A stretch of DNA of 64,000 nt, from NCBI GenBank assembly GCA_014238335.1, contig JABABI010000013.1, positions 1 to 64,000 on the forward strand. The letters are read 5' to 3'. A model generated the notes under the pieces. That model saw only the letters and a list, made by a program, of their open reading frames with translations, was not told where the DNA came from and did not search any database. This document shows, one piece after another, positions 62,697-64,000 of the stretch. Position 1 is the first letter of the stretch. Every line of letters begins with the position of its first letter. The DNA comes from Fuerstiella sp. (lineage in GTDB: Bacteria; Planctomycetota; Planctomycetia; Planctomycetales; Planctomycetaceae). The position numbers and the translations under genes are program-made.

Positions 62697-64000
62697 ATGC
62701 CAGTACCAAATCAACGCAGTCGCCGTTCGTTTCTCGCAGCAACGTCTGCCACCATCGCGTGGCCGTTGGCCAATATTCGAATTGCCACAGCGGCGGACCG
62801 AAGGGTGTACACCGCGGATTATCCTTTTCAGCTGGGCATTGCATCGGGCGATCCGTCACCCGATGGCGTAGTCCTGTGGACTCGGTTAGCGCAGGATCCT
62901 CTGAACGGCGGAGGGATGCCTGATGAGGACATCCGCGTGCGGTGGCAGGTTGCGACCGACGAAGGAATGACGAAAGTTGTCCGAAAGGGCGTGGCGACAG
63001 CTGCAAAAGACTGGGCCCATTCTGTGCACGTCGAAGTGCAGGGACTGCAACCGGACCGCTCGTACTGGTATCAGTTTCAGGCGGCTGGCGAAACAAGCGA
63101 TATCGGTCGCACCAGAACCGCACCAGCCGCTGACACGATGCCTGACAGTTTTCGTTTCGCCTTTGCATCGTGCCAACACTATGAATACGGTTACTTCAAT
63201 GCGTTGCGACACATGGCAGATGAAGATCTGCATGCCGTTGTGCACCTGGGCGACTACATCTATGAAGGCGGCGTCTCAAAGAACAAAGCCCGTGAACACA
63301 ACAGCGCAGAAATTATTTCGCTGAATGACTATCGTAATCGATACGCCCTGTATCGCGGTGACGCTGATCTGCAGGCTGCGCATGCCGCGTTCCCGTGGAT
63401 CGTGACATGGGACGATCACGAATTCGACAACAACTGCGCGGGTGACGTCTCAGAGGAACCAGGTGTGGCTGCGGAGCAGTATCTGAAACGACGGGCCGAC
63501 GCTTACAAGGCGTACTACGAACACATGCCACTGCGACGTTCCACGCTGCCCCACGGCCCCATGATGCAGCTGTACCGGAACGTCACCTATGGCCGCCTTG
63601 CACAGTTTTCAGTGCTTGATACAAGGCAGTACCGCACCGATCAGCCATGCGGTGACCATAACAAGCCACCGTGCGACGGCGTCTTCGACCCGAATGCTAC
63701 TCTGCTGGGCGACATTCAGGAAAAGTGGCTGTGCGACGGGCTGGCCGCTTCGCCGTCGCGATGGAATATCCTCGCCCAGCAGGTCATGATGGCTCGCGTG
63801 GACCGGACACCCGGTGACGCGGTGGCCTACAGCATGGACCAGTGGGCCGGTTACGAAGCCGGCCGAAAACGGCTGATTCAGTTCCTCGACGAGCGCCGGA
63901 TCACCAATCCCGTTGTGCTGACGGGAGACATTCACACGAATTGGGTCAACGATGTCAAAGTCGACTTTGATGATGAAACGGCGGACGCTGTCGCCACGGA
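62697..64000 (+). CDS. phoD: PhoD-type alkaline phosphatase (cut by window edge)
   Basis: ATG 62697 starts a Tat leader (NQRSRRSFLAATSATIAWPL). The frame stays open to the window end (434 codons). PhoD N-terminal domain: DYPFQLGIASGDPSPDGVVL and WTRLAQDP. Catalytic domain: FRFAFASCQHYEYGYFNALR, VVHLGDYIYEGG, FPWIVTWDDHEFDNNCAGD and VVLTGDIHTNWVND, which hold the expected metal ligands (Cys, Asp, Asn/Asp, His) of the calcium/iron PhoD phosphatases. Only the last part of the domain is missing. Role: release of phosphate from organic esters outside the cytoplasm. It is transcribed in the same direction as the DUF1552-DUF1592 pair, 205 bases downstream. Confidence 0.92.
   Translation, partial: MPVPNQRSRRSFLAATSATIAWPLANIRIATAADRRVYTADYPFQLGIASGDPSPDGVVLWTRLAQDPLNGGGMPDEDIRVRWQVATDEGMTKVVRKGVATAAKDWAHSVHVEVQGLQPDRSYWYQFQAAGETSDIGRTRTAPAADTMPDSFRFAFASCQHYEYGYFNALRHMADEDLHAVVHLGDYIYEGGVSKNKAREHNSAEIISLNDYRNRYALYRGDADLQAAHAAFPWIVTWDDHEFDNNCAGDVSEEPGVAAEQYLKRRADAYKAYYEHMPLRRSTLPHGPMMQLYRNVTYGRLAQFSVLDTRQYRTDQPCGDHNKPPCDGVFDPNATLLGDIQEKWLCDGLAASPSRWNILAQQVMMARVDRTPGDAVAYSMDQWAGYEAGRKRLIQFLDERRITNPVVLTGDIHTNWVNDVKVDFDDETADAVAT

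Overview
The window reads as a chromosomal segment of a heterotrophic planctomycete (phylum Planctomycetota; genus not decidable from sequence alone). The basis is the gene content: secreted sulfatases, and the planctomycete-typical families DUF1501, DUF1552, DUF1549/DUF1553 and DUF1587/1595/1592/1588/1585 with CxxCH haem motifs. A DUF1080/haem-binding propeller protein, CotH, BlaI/M56 and Tat-type leaders (RRxFL) fit the same picture. No rRNA, tRNA, CRISPR array or intact mobile element was seen.

Layout. Positions 1-4.1 kb (minus) hold the start of a sulfatase, a DUF1552 protein, a secreted propeller-like protein and a 5'-truncated DUF1592 remnant. At 4.1-6.6 kb lies a scar. It contains an intact small HTH regulator with a Trp/Glu-rich tail and two identical-arm operators, then fragments of a sialidase-like protein, a coiled-coil protein, a transposase and a type I methyltransferase. 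From 6.7 to 19.4 kb (minus) six genes run head to tail: DUF1552, DUF1592, DUF1552, DUF1592, DUF1549/1553, DUF1501. From 19.6 to 30 kb (minus) there is a sulfatase overlapping an esterase, a 1998-residue sulfatase/PA14/DUF1080/haem-propeller/HEAT/cytochrome fusion, and a sulfatase broken at a homopolymer. From 30 to 41 kb intact genes (CotH, sulfatase with EF-hands, six-hairpin glycosidase-like protein, PpnP) alternate with decayed ones (cupredoxin fragment, hydrolase, frameshifted PEP-CTERM protein, beta-helix protein). From 41 to 54.5 kb come a secreted lectin-fold protein, three more sulfatases, two flavoproteins, a BlaI/M56 pair with a long inverted-repeat operator, RodA/FtsW and a small zinc-ribbon protein. 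From 54.5 to 64 kb (plus) come a DUF6797/propeller/cupredoxin/cytochrome c protein, a second DUF1552-DUF1592 pair paralogous to the one near 11-15 kb, and a PhoD-type phosphatase cut by the window edge.

How it fits together (inference): eight sulfatases, an esterase, a glycosidase-like protein and a beta-helix protein suggest breakdown of sulfated and acylated polysaccharide in the periplasm or outside the cell. The CxxCH-bearing proteins (DUF1592/1553 types, the fusion protein, the DUF6797 protein) would supply an oxidative, electron-transferring arm of unknown substrate. Their Tat-exported partners (DUF1552/DUF1501) are always encoded next to them. The sulfatases have Cys-type active sites and so need a formylglycine-generating enzyme, which is not encoded here. 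The 28-41 kb stretch is accumulating frameshifts and nonsense changes, or contains assembly errors.
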